64,000 nt of DNA from Cynocephalus volans. Taxonomy: Eukaryota > Chordata > Mammalia > Dermoptera > Cynocephalidae. Numbering within the stretch: position 1 is the stretch's first letter; each line of letters opens with the position of its first letter. The translations under genes were made by a program, and so were the position numbers. Under the pieces are notes generated by a model. It saw only the letters and a program-made list of their open reading frames with translations. It ran no database searches and was not told where the DNA came from. Positions 20,658-32,419 of the stretch are shown here, piece after piece. The DNA lies in assembly GCF_027409185.1 (NCBI RefSeq), contig NC_084460.1, forward strand, positions 60,524,501 to 60,588,500, read 5' to 3'.

Positions 20658-22679
20658 ACAAACTGTTACCTCTTAGATCAGTTAAGAACAAGAAAATTAA
20701 AATTTTATTTTACCTTCATTTATTTCTTCTCTTACTCCCTTCCTTTCTTTATGTACATAAGAGTTTCTGACTCACATAACTTTCTTTTCTTTCTGAAGAA
20801 TTTCTTATAACATTTCTTGACAAGCAGTCTACTGGTGACAAATTCCTTCAATTTTTGTTTGTCTGAGAAAATCTTTCTCCTTCACTTTTGAGGGATAATT
20901 TGTTGGATATAGAACTCTAAGTTGGTTGTTTTTTCCTTTCAATGCTTTAAATATTTCACACCACTTTCTTCTTGCTGAAGAGAAATTTGACATAATTCTT
21001 ATCCTTGTTTTTTATAGGTAAGGTGTGTTTTTTTCCTCTGGCTTCTTTCAAGATTTTCCCTTTGTATTTGATTTTTATAGTTTGAATATGATATTCTTAG
21101 GTATGTATATATATTTTTGGGGGGTATTTATCCTGCTTGGTGTTCTCTGGGCTTCCTAGGTCTGTCAATTAATGTCTGTCTTTAATAATTTTGGAAAATT
21201 CTTGGTAATTACTTAAAATATTTCTTCTGTTTCTTTATCTCTTTCTTCACCTTGTGGTATTCCCATTATGCATATATTATTCTGTTTGTATTTGTCTCAC
21301 AGTTCTTGAATATTTTGTTCCATCATTCTCATTCTTTTTTCTCTTTGCATTTCAGTTTTGTAGCTTTCTGTTGATATTTCTTCAAGCTCATTGATTCTTT
21401 CCTTGGGTATTTTCCGTCTATTGATGAGCCCATTTATGACATCCTTCACTGATTTTACAGTGTTTTTTTTATTTCTAGCATTTTGTTTTAATTCTTTCTT
21501 AGAATTTCAATCACTCTGCTTACATTACTCATCTGTTCTTGAATGTTATGTACTTTTTTCATTAGAGCCCTTAGCATGTGAATCATAGTTGTTTTAAATT
21601 CCCTGTCTAATTCAAATATCTCTGCCATATCTGTTCTGATGCAAAGTTGTAAGTCTTGTTCTGATGTCTGTTGAAAGTCTTTGTCTCTTAGCATGCCTTG
21701 TAATTTTTGCTGAAACCTAACATAATGTGCTGGGTAAAAGTGACTGAGACAAATAGGCCATTTGTGAGGTTTTGTGTATCTAGCTAGGAGTTAATATGTG
21801 TTTATTACTCACTATAGCTATTGGTGTCAGAGGATAAATTTGCTTTGGTGTTCTCATTTTTGTCTCCCCTATTCTGTTGTCTTTGGGTTTTCCTAGAGCC
21901 TTCTTCAAATTAGGTCTCAGATGTGCAGTTTTTTGTATTGTATTTCCATTATTATACAGGAGCCCTGTTAATGTGATGGTGATGTAGAGGAGGAGAAGCA
22001 TTCTATAGTTATATGATTAAGTCTCAGTCTTTTAATGAGCTTCTGCTCCTGGACTGTGACCCTCACAATTACTTCTCATTTGTTTTTTTTTTTCTCACTT
22101 AGGTGGACAGGGAGCCTAGAAAAGGCTGAAGTTGGGAATTTCCCTTCCCCCAGGTCAGTTAGTCTCTGGTAAAGCTCCAGTAGTTAGGCTCTGGTAAAAT
22201 AGTTTCTACTGAGGGCAAACCTTCTTAAGAACAGAATGTTCTGGGCTACTTTTCCCCTCCCCCTGCAGGAAGCACAAAGGAATTTTTCTCTGATCTGACT
22301 CATAACTTGGTGGGGCTTCTGGAGGTATAACACAAAAAAGTGTGTGGGACCCCATAAGACTGGTTCCCCCCGATGATTTTAACTTTCAAACTTGTCTACA
22401 TGGAGCCTCCAAAAAATTAGCAAGTACGGTTTAGGTTTTCATACCTTGGTACTGGCTCTTGCGGAGTTTTCTACTCGTGGGCTTCTTCTCCAGGAAGTTA
22501 TGATTCTCTGTATTTGCCTCTCTGTCTCTTCAATTTGGGGGCAGCACTTTGCCCTGTGACCTCCAATCTCTGAAGGATCTAAAAAGAGTTATTGATTTTC
22601 AGTTTATTCCACTTTTCTTCTGTGGTGAGGTCAGGGTGATGACTTCTGAACTTCTTACATGTTGACGAAAAACTAACAG

Positions 22680-23925
22680 TAGCTTTTGAAGAACAAAAGT
22701 TTTTAATTTTGAAGAAGTCCAATTTATTGACTTTTTCTCTTTATAGTCTGTTTGTTATATTTAAAAATCTTTGCCAAACTCAAGTCACTAAGATTTTCTC
22801 CTACAAGTTTTGCAATTTTAGCTCTTACATTTAGATCTATAATCCATTTGAATTATTTTTTGTATGTAGAGTGAGCTAAAGTCAGAGGTTTAATATTTTT
22901 GTGTATCCTGTTGTAAAGATTTCTTTCTTGTGAAGATTATCCTTTCGCCATTGAATTGCCTTGGCATCTTTGGCAAAAGTCATGTGTATGAGTCTTATCT
23001 GGACTCTCTATTCTGCTTCATTGATCTATTTATCTCTATGTCAATATCACACTGTTTTGTTTAGTGGAGGTTTATAAGTTGTTTTGACTATTCTAGGTCT
23101 TCTGCATTTCCATATAAATTTTGGAATGAGCTTGTGAAACTTTACAAAAAATGCCTGCCAGTATTTTGATTGGTATTTCAGTAAATTTATAGATCAATTT
23201 GGAATAATTGCTATCTTAACAATCTGAGTCTTCCGAAAAACGAACATAGTATATTTCTCAATTTATTTACATCTTCCAGCAATTGTATCTATCAACGTAC
23301 AGGACTTACACATCTTTGTCATAGTTACTCATAAACATTTCATAATTTTCATGCTATTTTAAAAATTCAATTTCTAATTGTTTGTTGCTGGTAAATAGAC
23401 ATATAACTTAAATTTGATATTGATATTGTATCCTGCAATTATGTTAAACTCACTTATTAGTTCTAAGAGCTCTTCTGCAGATTCCATGTGATTTTCTGGA
23501 TAGATAATCACGTTGTTTGTGAATAAAGACTGTTATGTTCCTCTTTTCCAAATCATACGACTTTGACTTTTTTGATCTTTCCTACTGCACTGGCTAGAAC
23601 CTCCAATTTTCCAATTGTGTAGAATTGACATTATTTCTTCTTTTAGCTGTGAATTCAATTTTTAAAAATAGATATAGGGCTATTCAGGTTATCTATTTCT
23701 TCTTGAGTTAGTTTTGATAGTTTGTGTTTTACAAGGAATTTGTCTAACTTGTCAAATTTATTGGAATAAACTTGTTAATAATATTTCCCTCTTTATCTTT
23801 TTAATATCTATAAAATTGTGATGTTTCTTCTCTCATTCCTGATACTGTTAATTTGTGTCTTCTCTGTTTTTTTCATCAGGCTATGTTATACAAATGAGCT
23901 ACAGATAGCTTCTGTGTATTGACCC
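22680..23925 (-). mobile_element. Second L1 fragment (ORF2 3' part), reverse
   Basis: Repeats the same ORF2 section already present at 17260-18500 of the previous L1 ('GAAGAAGTCCAATTTATTGA', 'ACATTTAGATCTATAATCCA'), so it is a separate copy lying behind it. Heavily diverged, with no usable frame. Confidence 0.75.
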
Positions 23926-24395
23926 TATATTGTTTACTTCTTCAGAGCAGGCTGGGACCCATTAGCTCAAAAGCCCACCAGCACATCCAATTGTTTCAAA
24001 CATAGCCAAAATAATCATATTTTAGCCATCTAGAGCCTGTCTACTTTGTGTACCCCATGAAACTGCACCTAACATCTGCCACAAGATAAACTTGATAGTA
24101 TAAAAGATCCCAAGCCACAACTGCCTTTTGAAATCTGATCCAGATACTCTTTATTGTGTTGCCGAACATCATCTAGACACATAAGCCACTCCTCAGTCCC
24201 CTCCTCCTTGAGAGTTCCCTTGCCCTCCTCCCCTTCTGGGTGGCCATCTCTGAGCTGTAGCCTCTGGATGACCTCATGCTGTCATCCAGCATGACTTCCC
24301 CTACATGCCATCCTGTCAAAGTGTTGCCCAAATAAAGCTTATTGTGTGCTATTGCTATCTCATGGCCAGCCCTGAAATCCCTTGAACTCACTACA
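23926..24395 (+). mobile_element. Retroviral-type LTR
   Basis: Has promoter and polyadenylation order of an LTR: TATAAAAG at 24099-24106, AATAAA at 24331-24336, then 'GCTTATTGTGTGCTATTGC' and an end at ...CACTACA (24395). The 5' boundary is uncertain, near 23930. The right copy was not found, so this is either a solo LTR or the 5' LTR of the degraded interior that follows. Family not assigned. Confidence 0.55.
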
Positions 24396-26180
24396 AGGGG
24401 TGATGAGGAAATGGGAGGATTTTGGAAAGGGTTAAGAAATTGATATGGGGTCCACCCAGTCAGTAGGAATATCTTTTGGCAAAATTTCTGTACAGCCTTA
24501 GGTGGTTGGGACTCACAGTCTGGGACACTTCTACTTCAGCTGGGTGTAGCATTGTCTGGCACTGTGTTACAGTCTATATTTTTTGTGGTCTCCCCCAGTG
24601 ACTTAGCTTTGGCAAGTGGTAGCACCAGTATTTGAGTAAATCTGCACCACTGGAACTGACCTTTGGAGCCAAGGCTGTCGAGCTTCCCCAGGAGGAAGGT
24701 CAGTCTACCTGCCTGGGTCTTCATTAGAAAGACATTATAAGACTTTTGGGGCTGAACAGTAAAAGGGGAGGAATGCACTCTTCTGGACTGAGAGTGAGCT
24801 CCCCCTGACTCCCTTACAGGCTCTAGGGAGGAGTGTCCACAGCCAGGCAGGTGATTTAGGGAACTGAGTCGAGAGGATGTCCTTGTCCCTGGAGACTGCC
24901 ATGGCCGGTAAACAAACTGGTAAAGCAGAGCTGTCAGGCCAAGGCTGGTCTCCTAAGCACAGTTGGGGCAATGCCTGTGCTGCTGGGACCTGCTGTGCTC
25001 AACCCTTGCCCTGAGCCCACTAAAGCATTACTTAAAGCAACTAAGGGCAAGAAAGGTTATATTCCTGCCTCTCCCAGCACTCCAAAGGAGGTGGCTGTCC
25101 TACTGAACAGATGATGCAAACCAGGAGACCAGTGCTGGGCTCTGCTTGTGGCTGCTTCTCACCAGGATGCTGCTGGAGAGGAGCAGGAGCTTGAATTCTA
25201 AGGAGACCAGCTCAAGGGAGGATCTTAGAGGACTGTTGCCCTCTAGAGGAAAAGGCAGCACACCACCACCATGACAGACAAGAGTGGGGATGATTTACCC
25301 TCTGCTTTGCTGGTGATCATGGCTAAGTAATTAAAATAGAGACAAAAGGGAAGGGCCAAGAAGGGGCCAGCTCTTGCTTGGAGGAGGAGACTTGTCCTCT
25401 CCCTCGCCCTGAGGCCCAGTCTCTCCTAACCCAGGAACCAGAGAAAACAGGGCTGTCTGGCTGTGTAGAATGTATCTGGTGGGGAGTGGTCTCCACTTAA
25501 CAAGGGCTGAAATTCAATAGCTGGCTGCCGTAGTATGGGATAGAAAATGGTGTCCCTACAAAAGGATCCTGCACAATTAGTGAGGAAGGTGAGAATGACC
25601 CCCAGAGGCGAATTTGGACCCTGGTCCACAGATACCTTATGATGGAGATTTTTATGGCTTGTAGGGCTGCCCCCACACTGGACTTCATAAAGGCCTGGGC
25701 AGACTGTCAACAGAAGACGTGAGCCCAGGCCAGAGATCTCCTCAGTCAGCTGGGAATGTTGGAGTGGGCTTCTCAGGCACCAGACTGAATGCAACATGAT
25801 GGCTCGGCGAGCCCTGAGGAGACCAAAGTGTCTCCACCCAGCTGTTTCTCAGGGGAGCTCCTGACAAAGTCCCCTTCACTGGCATTGATGGCTAATGCTA
25901 AAACAATTCAAGAGGTCATAGCTGCCTTGGATTTAATGGAAACTTGTGAAAGACAAACTCAGGGTCAAGTGCTGCCCATTAATTCTACGAACAACCCATC
26001 TGCCCTAAATCAAAATTACAGTCAGCAGTGAGGCTGCCCCACTCCTAAGCCAAACAAACCACCTATAGCCAGGCCCCTACTTAAGTGTAAAGCCCGAGAT
26101 GAACAAGAGAGGTTACACTGGATACTAAGGGACAAGCGGGTTCCAGATGGACGACCTCCAGTAAATTGGTGCAGCAATTA
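24396..26180 (+). other. Possible decayed ERV interior
   Basis: Follows the LTR directly. It has an open stretch at 25789-26100 with a polar, proline-rich reading that could be retroviral gag-like, but no zinc knuckle, protease or polymerase motif is visible and stops are frequent. The assignment rests mainly on position next to the LTR. Confidence 0.3.
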
Positions 26181-26482
26181 CAATACACATACACCTCAAT
26201 TTATGATGGGGTTATTTCCCAATAACCCCATCATAAACTGAAAATATAAAAAATCAAAAATGCATTTAATACACCTAACCTACCAAACATCATAGCTTAG
26301 CCTCACCTACCTTAAATGTGCTCGGAACACTTACATTAGCCTACAGTTAGGCAAAATCATCTAACACAAGGCCTATTTTATAATTAAGTATTCAATATCT
26401 CATAATTTATTAAATACTGTACTGAATGTGTTTCGCTTTTGTTCCATAATAAAGTCAAAAAATCATTATGTTGAACTATTGT
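26181..26482. mobile_element. MITE-like DNA transposon fragment with terminal hairpin
   Basis: 'CACCTAACCTACCAAACATC', 'ATAGCTTAGCCTCACCTACC', 'TAGGCAAAATCATCTAACAC' and 'AATAAAGTCAAAAAATCATT' follow a well-known non-autonomous DNA transposon of mammals (name not recalled). Its left end holds a near-perfect inverted repeat. Confidence 0.6.
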
Positions 26483-26627
26483 CTGTTCTTACTAGGATTA
26501 GATTACAATCCTCAGCAGGTATCTCCTTTGGGAACGGTCCCATCTGGCCCTGCCCCCATTGGAATCCTGTGGTAAAGGAAGCCGGCCCCTTCTGGCAGTC
26601 AATTGCCCTTTTACTGCATTAAGTGTA

Positions 26628-27024
26628 TGATGGCGTTTGGATGTGTTGTCCCCTCCAAAACTCATGTGGAAATTTGATCCCCAATGAGGCAGTGTTGGAA
26701 ACTGATTGAGTCATGGGGGCGGATCCCTCATGAATGAATTAATGCTCTCCCTGGGGGAGGGGGGATTAATGAGTGAGTTCTCACTCTATTAGTTAGAGCT
26801 CGTTGCTTAAAAAGACCCTAGCACCTTCTCTCTCTTGCTTCCTCTCACCATGTGATCTACTTGTACCAGCCGGCTGCCTGCCACTTTCCGCCATGAGTAG
26901 AAGCAGCCTGAGGCCCGTGCCAGATGCAGCTGTCCCAGAATCGTAAGCCAAATAAACCTCTGTTCTTTATAAATTACCCAGTCCCAGGTATTTCTGTTAT
27001 AGCAACACAAAACGGACTAAAACA
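26628..27024 (+). mobile_element. MaLR solo LTR (MST/MLT type)
   Basis: Starts TGATGGCGTTTGGATGTG and ends ACGGACTAAAACA, with 'GTCATGGGGGCGGATCCCTC', 'CACCATGTGATCTACTTG' and 'TTTATAAATTACCCAGTCCC' between. A 5-bp target duplication GTGTA stands at 26623-26627 and 27025-27029, the size used by MaLRs. It splits the putative ERV interior. Confidence 0.85.
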
Positions 27025-27029
27025 GTGTA

Positions 27030-27430
27030 CTTTGGGCTCAAAAAATAAACAACACTGAGTGCCCAAATCTCTCAAATCCCCAGGAACACTTATGCTTTAA
27101 AGGGACCCACTACCCCAGGAGGTGATTGGCTCAGTAGAATTAATTAAAGGGATAATTACCTATTTAACTTTTAATATTGGTGCAGTTTTGCTAAAAGATG
27201 CTTCCTGTTATTGGAATGGACCTCCTCAGTCACCACAAGCCTCATGGAACAAGTCCAAGGCTTTTATACCATCGGTGGGTGCCATCAGGTAGGAACTAGT
27301 GAACTTTCCCCTCCTGGTGAAGGTTGTAAATATGTTACTTTATCACTAAGGCAGGGCACTGAAAGATTACAGCTTGTCACAGCTGACTTGGTTAAAGAAG
27401 GGTTATGATTTCCACCAATTCACTCCCCAC
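27030..27430 (+). other. Continuation of the putative ERV interior
   Basis: Partly open frame at 27211-27408 with no identifiable catalytic motif. It may be the right part of the interior interrupted by the solo LTR. Confidence 0.25.
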
Positions 27431-27494
27431 CCCTTCCAGAGAGGTTATTTCATACATTTGTAATATGGTTAGATTCTTTTGTCGCAGTCTGCAT

Positions 27495-28005
27495 TTCATC
27501 CTAGGACTTCCCCAACCTCCTAAATGAGTTTTTAAAAACTGTACACGTTAAGGTTCATGGTGTTGTGCATTCTGTGGGTTTTGACAAATGCACAGATGTA
27601 CCCATCATTACTGTATAGTTTCACAGCCCTGAGAAAATCCCTTGGGTTTCACTCATTTGACTCTCCTCGTCTCCCCTCAAACCCGCAGCAGCCACTGATC
27701 TTTTATTGTCTCTATAGTTCTGCCTTTTCCAGAATGTCATATTAGTGGAATCATACAGTCTTTTCCGACTGGCTTCTTTCACTTATCAAAATGGATTTAA
27801 GGTTTATCCATATATTTTGGTAGTCTGATAGCTCATTTTTTAAATCACCGAATAATATTCCACTTATAGATGTAGCACAACTAATTTATCTATTCACTTA
27901 CTGAAGGACATTTCAGTTGTTTGCATTTCTTGGTGATTATGAATAAAACTACAATATGCCTGTGTGTGGGTTTTTATGGGAACAAAACTTTCAAATCAGT
28001 TAGAG
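27495..28005 (-). mobile_element. 5'-truncated L1 3' end, reverse
   Basis: Matches the 3' UTR-ORF2 end also seen at 16300-16750: 'GGGTTTTGACAAATGCACAG', 'CAGCCACTGATCTTTTATTG', 'AATAATATTCCACTTATAGA'. Confidence 0.75.
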
Positions 28006-28307
28006 TAGAACCCTCCTGTCTTTTATCTGAGGGTGTATCCTAGCCATCTACTTCGTGCACAGGGTTGGGAACTCGCCCGTTCTGCATATAGACCTCCAGT
28101 GAACCCTCCTGTCTCAGCCCACTCTCATCCCCACCCTGTTACACTTGCTCCCTCAGAGTCTGGAACTTTTTTGAGAATCAGCTGGTCAGAATATTTCTTT
28201 TCCTCTCTAGCTACTCTGTCTGAATTCCAGGCTGTAACATCCTCCCCTCTGTTTCATCGAATACTTTTCCATCAACTTCCTGAAAGTATCTTTCAGAAAT
28301 CTGTTGA

Positions 28308-28478
28308 GGGCCGGCCTGTGGCTCACTTGGGAGAGTGTGGTGCTGATAAGAACAAGGCTACAGGTTCGGATCCCTATATAGGGATGGCCGGTTAGCTCAC
28401 TTGGGAGAGCGTGGTGCTGATACCACCAAGTCAAGGGTTAAGATCCCCTTACCGGTCATCTTTTGGGGGGAGGGGGGA
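28308..28478 (+). repeat. Dimeric tRNA-Ile SINE with G-rich tail
   Basis: Two units joined by CTATATAGGGATGGCC, ending CCGGTCATCTTTT and then a run of G instead of A. AGAAATCTGTTGA is duplicated at 28295-28307 and 28479-28491. Confidence 0.9.
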
Positions 28479-28491
28479 AGAAATCTGTTGA

Positions 28492-28904
28492 AATATCTCA
28501 TCCACTAATGACTCTCCTCTGTTCTTTCCCTATTGTGTGTTTATACACAATGGGCAATGAGGATTGGAATTCAGACGGTTTTCTGATTAATCTGCCTCAC
28601 TGGGAAGTCCTATTAACTGACTGGCCTTAGAGACATCCTTCCTAGTGAGAGCCCACACACAGGGTCTTTTCTTCCAGCCCTGCAAAAAAAAAAAAAAAAA
28701 AAAAATCCCTGTAAACCAAACCCACTTGAGAATGGTGGTTCATGCCAGATGAAGCACTATAGAGCTGTCTGTACTTGTCTGTCCCTCCTTGAGGGTGAGT
28801 ACTGTGAAACAGGGCACACCCACAGGGCCTTCCCACCCGCTGCAAGCTCAGAGCCCACCTAGTCCCCCCGCCTAGCCTGTGACTTCTCATCAACCACAGT
28901 TTGT
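28492..28904. other. Intergenic DNA with an isolated poly(A)
   Basis: No gene is seen. A run of 22 A at 28684-28705 stands without a SINE body next to it. Confidence 0.4.
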
Positions 28905-29560
28905 TCGTTCATTCAATCAGCGCTGAATGTTTATTGAATGTTTTTGCCATGTGCCAGGAATACAGTACCTCTGAAGTGTTAACAATCTGGTGAAGGTACA
29001 AACATGTACCAACTAAATGTCCTCAAGCGCTGTAAGAGAATTCTGCGTGAATTACAGTGGAGGCAGCAAAGGAGGGAGTGGTCAGCTCCACCTGGATGAG
29101 GGTGGTCAGAATATGTTCATGGGAGAGGGGGGACCCTTGAATGGAGTCATGATGGGACAGGTAGGTATCCTCCAGGCAGGCAAGTAGCATTACATAGCCT
29201 TGCTTGTTCTGAGTGTGCTGCTAGCAGTTTTGCAAGAAGCGGGCTCTGTTTAGAGCTAAGGCGAGTCAAGTAGGTGGGGGCCAGGCCAAGAAGGTATTTG
29301 AATATCACACTAAGGTGTTTGGTTGAACTTCATCTCAGTGGTAATGTATAATCACTAAAGGGTTTTAGGTGACAGAGTGATATAACCAGATTTGGGTTAA
29401 TGTGGAGAACGGACTGCAGTGGGCTAGATCTAAGACAGGAAAACCAGTTAGGAGACTGTTATAGTAATCCAGGCAGGAGACAGGAACAACCCAGGTGGCA
29501 TAATGGAAGGGGTCAGAGATGACACTCAGGTTTCTGCAAGGTTATGCCTTCAACCTAAGA
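28905..29560 (-). repeat. L2-type LINE, reverse
   Basis: Begins with the reversed L2 end ('TCGTTCATTCAATCAGCGCT', 'CATGTGCCAGGAATACAGTA') and continues with old-repeat text such as 'TAATCCAGGCAGGAGACAGG'. The right part may belong to another old family. Confidence 0.5.
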
Positions 29561-30244
29561 TAGAAAAGACCTGAGGAGTAGGTTCAGGGAAGGGATGAGT
29601 TTAGTTTTATATGTTTAAATCTAGGTGCCTGAAGGCAGGACGAGCTGTCTGGTAGAAGACAAGTGGGCCACGGGCTCGGGAGAGTGCAGATTCCTGAGTG
29701 AGAGCTCTCGCAGCTCATCAGGAAGTCGACAGAGAAGGCAGGCCCTTAATCTGAAAGGATAATCTCCAGGGGGAGTCTGCTCCCTCTGCTCTGCCAATTA
29801 GTTCCCAGCCATCATCAGAAGGCACGATTAGCTACATGACCTTTAGGATGTCTCTAGCGGACCACCATGATTCTGGAAGCCAAGGCTCAGAAGAGCCCGT
29901 GAAACAAAGGAAGCTGCAGTCCAGGATGCCCAGGGCCAGATGCCCAGGGCCAAACGCCCGCGCTTCCTCTGCAGAGCAGTGCCCCATTTACTGGGGAGTT
30001 AAGGAAACACATAAAATGTGTAAAGCACTTGCCACATCGGATGTGTTTGAACTGTGTGAAACATTTAAATGTCTGTTTCTGGTACTGATGTTGCAAAAGA
30101 AAGCAACTTGGAAAAAGTAATGGTGCCTTTACCTGGATGACATACATTTTGTCCAAAAGTCTTACACTTTCAGCATTTCATTTTGTTGCCACATATGGAC
30201 TCACACATAGAGGAAACTTAGTACATATTTTGTGGATTGGGATA
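29561..30244. other. Intergenic DNA, no gene seen
   Basis: No repeat is recognised. A small direct repeat of CCCAGGGCCA lies at about 29930-29950. Confidence 0.35.
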
Positions 30245-30356
30245 GGCAAACAATTAAAATTCTCATTTTAGAAGCAGGAAAACTGAAGCCCAATTCCCCA
30301 AAGTTACTCAGCTAATCAGGGACAGAGCTAGACTGGAGCCCAGGTCTCCTAACTCT
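30245..30356 (-). repeat. MIR fragment, reverse
   Basis: 'GGGACAGAGCTAGACTGGAG' and the 'AAACTGAAGCCCAATTCCCC' region give a diverged reverse MIR. Confidence 0.6.
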
Positions 30357-30371
30357 CAGTCCCCACTTTTT

Positions 30372-30534
30372 TTAAAAAAAGATGACCAGTAAGGGGATCT
30401 TAACCCTTGACTTGGTGTTGTCAGCACCACGCTCTCCCAAGTGAGCTAACCGGCCATCCCTACATAGGGATCCGAACCCGTGGCCTTGGTGTTATCAGCA
30501 CCACACTCTCCCAAGTGAGCTATGGGCCAGCCCT
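30372..30534 (-). repeat. Dimeric tRNA-Ile SINE
   Basis: Two tandem units on the - strand. CAGTCCCCACTTTTT is duplicated at 30357-30371 and 30535-30549. Confidence 0.9.
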
Positions 30535-30950
30535 CAGTCCCCACTTTTTCCACCACATCATCTCTACTGCTTCAACATGTGGCTGTGTGGATCCCTGCTT
30601 CGAGTCTGTTTCCTAAAAGGATTATATTCAAGATCACATGAACTCTGAGCACAGAGTCATGCACACTGGAGAGCCTGGAGCCCTGTCCAGCTCCCTTACT
30701 GTGCAGATGGACACACTGAGGCTGAGAGGAGAGAGTTTCCCTTGGGCACACAGCTGGTGATCTGAGCCTGATTTCAAAGCTTGTGCTTTTCCTGTAATAC
30801 CACGCTGCTATGCAGCAACCATGTGATACAGAACACACTCTAAAGGAGGATAAGATTTTGGGAGGGAGAAAGCCAAATGTTTGGACAGGAAATAGGGTTC
30901 CTCACAAGCAATGCCTCAAATAATTTGGCAAAATATTCCTGGCAAGTTTT

Positions 30951-31106
30951 TTTTTTTTTTTTTTTTTTTTTGTCTTTTTGTGACCGGCCGGACCGCGCTC
31001 AGCCAGTGAGCGCACCGGCCATCCCTGTATAGGATCCGAACCCATGGCGGGAGTACTGCCGTGCTCCCAGCGCCGCACTCTCCCGAGTGTGCCACAGGGT
31101 CAGCCC
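30951..31106 (-). repeat. GC-rich tRNA-derived SINE
   Basis: Complement of the GGGCTGACCCTGTGGCACAC type head with a long A tail. TATTCCTGGCAAGTTTT is duplicated at 30934-30950 and 31107-31123. Confidence 0.9.
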
Positions 31107-31123
31107 TATTCCTGGCAAGTTTT

Positions 31124-31660
31124 GACAATAAGGTTGGCTGCTCTCTGCCACAGCAGGCTTTATCTTTGACCCACAATAGGTCATCATGAAGAGTCTTGCA
31201 GCTGTCTCTGATGGTGGTGCTCAATTTTCTGGAAATAGCTACTCTAGGGTCCAGGGAATGGGGTTTTGACTCAAACAACCTCTCTGCTTACAACTGTTTC
31301 CTCGGGGGCTCACTAAGGTGCCCAATTACCAGCTACCACAGGAAGATGAATTCCACAGCAGTGAGACCGATTGGGATTATCCTGGAACATAACCAGTGAT
31401 GACATCTTCTTGAACAATGACACAGGTGGGGACCGCAATGGGAAGAGTGAGTTCTGGGTAAATGTTACGAGCTGCAGGGCTGAAGGCAACATGTGTGATG
31501 TCCGTTCACTGCCTCATATGCTCCCTATTCACTCATTTTTGCACGAGCTTACTGCACACCTGCTGTGAGCTGGCACTGAGAGGCACAAAAATTCCTAGGA
31601 CAATCTGATCAGAGAAAGGATTCACACACAGAAGGAGAAATTATAATACACAGTAATTAT
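31124..31660. other. Intergenic DNA, no gene seen
   Basis: Low-copy looking. The short open frames do not resemble known proteins. Confidence 0.35.
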
Positions 31661-31800
31661 GGAAACTCATGCAACAAAACTCTACTGAACATTTACTATT
31701 TTCCCAAGTACTTTTATTGATGCTGGGGAAAAAAGAAAAGAAAATCATCTTGCCCTCAAGGAGCTCACAGTCTAATGCGGACAGAGACAAGTGAAAAACT
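31661..31800 (-). repeat. L2 3' end, reverse
   Basis: 'CTACTGAACATTTACTATTT', 'TGATGCTGGGG' and 'CCCTCAAGGAGCTCACAGTC' follow the reversed L2 end. Confidence 0.6.
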
Positions 31801-31900
31801 ACAATTTCTGTGCTATAAAAAACTGAGACGGGGGCATGTTCAATGCAGTGCAGGGGAAGGAGCACCTGAGACCTTTTGGGGGCATCAAGAAAGGCTTATC

Positions 31901-32008
31901 AAGGCTGCCCAATTGGCTCGGTTGGTTAGAGTGCAGCCTTATAACCCCAAGGTCACGCATTTGGATCCTTGTACAGGCCAGCTGCCAAAAAAAAAAAAAA
32001 AAAAAAAA
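31901..32008 (+). repeat. Monomeric tRNA-Ile SINE
   Basis: TTGGCTCGGTTGGTTAGAG, TATAACCCCAAGGTCACGC and TGTACAGGCCAGCTGCC, then about 25 A. Flanked by AAAGGCTTATCA and AAAGGCTTCTCA. Confidence 0.88.
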
Positions 32009-32307
32009 AAGGCTTCTCAGAACACGGATACTGAGAATGACCCACAAACAGTTAGTTATAGTAAGAGTAGGTTTTTCATAATAGTACCTGTGCATCAGGC
32101 AGGCTAGTGGGCTTGACAACAGTATTGCATATATATCACATGCAAAATAATTTTAAGTAGTACATGGACCAATTTTTAATTTTTAATTTATGTGTTTGAA
32201 TGTGAGAAAAAAATATAATGAGAAAACCAATTATGCAGATCATGAATGTGATCTTCACACTGCTCAGTGTGAAGCTAAAGGGGAGACTAAGTTTTAAAAA
32301 TAGAATT

Positions 32308-32404
32308 GGGCTGCCCAGTGGGCTCAGGTGGTTAGAGCATGGTGTCAATAACACCAAGGTCAAGGGTTCAGATCCCCTTACTGGTCAGTAGCCAAAAAAA
32401 AAAA
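32308..32404 (+). repeat. Monomeric tRNA-Ile SINE
   Basis: GGGCTGCCCAGTGGGCTCAG, AATAACACCAAGGTCAAGGG and GGTTCAGATCC, with an A tail. Confidence 0.82.
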
Positions 32405-32419
32405 ACTTCCATACTTCTG

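Larger units (their letters stand above)
16085..22670 (-). mobile_element. Near full-length but dead L1 (L1M type), reverse
   Basis: Reads from its 3' UTR at 16085 to a 5' region near 22670. On the - strand, decayed ORF2 pieces are seen: a C-terminal part at 17550-17816 (CYWQDNRQIGQWNR), reverse transcriptase at 18498-18824 (ENYRLITLMSKDAKILNKIL) and endonuclease at 19792-19995 (LNMYAPN). An ORF1 coiled-coil-like piece is at 21488-21694. Many stops and frameshifts make it inactive. A dimeric SINE and a GC-rich SINE sit inside, and an (AT)n tract lies at 17126-17153. Confidence 0.85.

Noticed and set aside
25789..26031. 80-codon open frame as a small host gene
   Set aside because: It lies in the suspected ERV interior, with no exon structure or conserved motif. 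Chance or a gag relic is more likely.
31901..32008. Possible functional tRNA-Ile genes at monomeric SINE copies
   Set aside because: Stems carry mismatches, a CCAGCTGCC extension and poly(A) follow the body, and target duplications flank it. These are retroposons, not tRNA genes.
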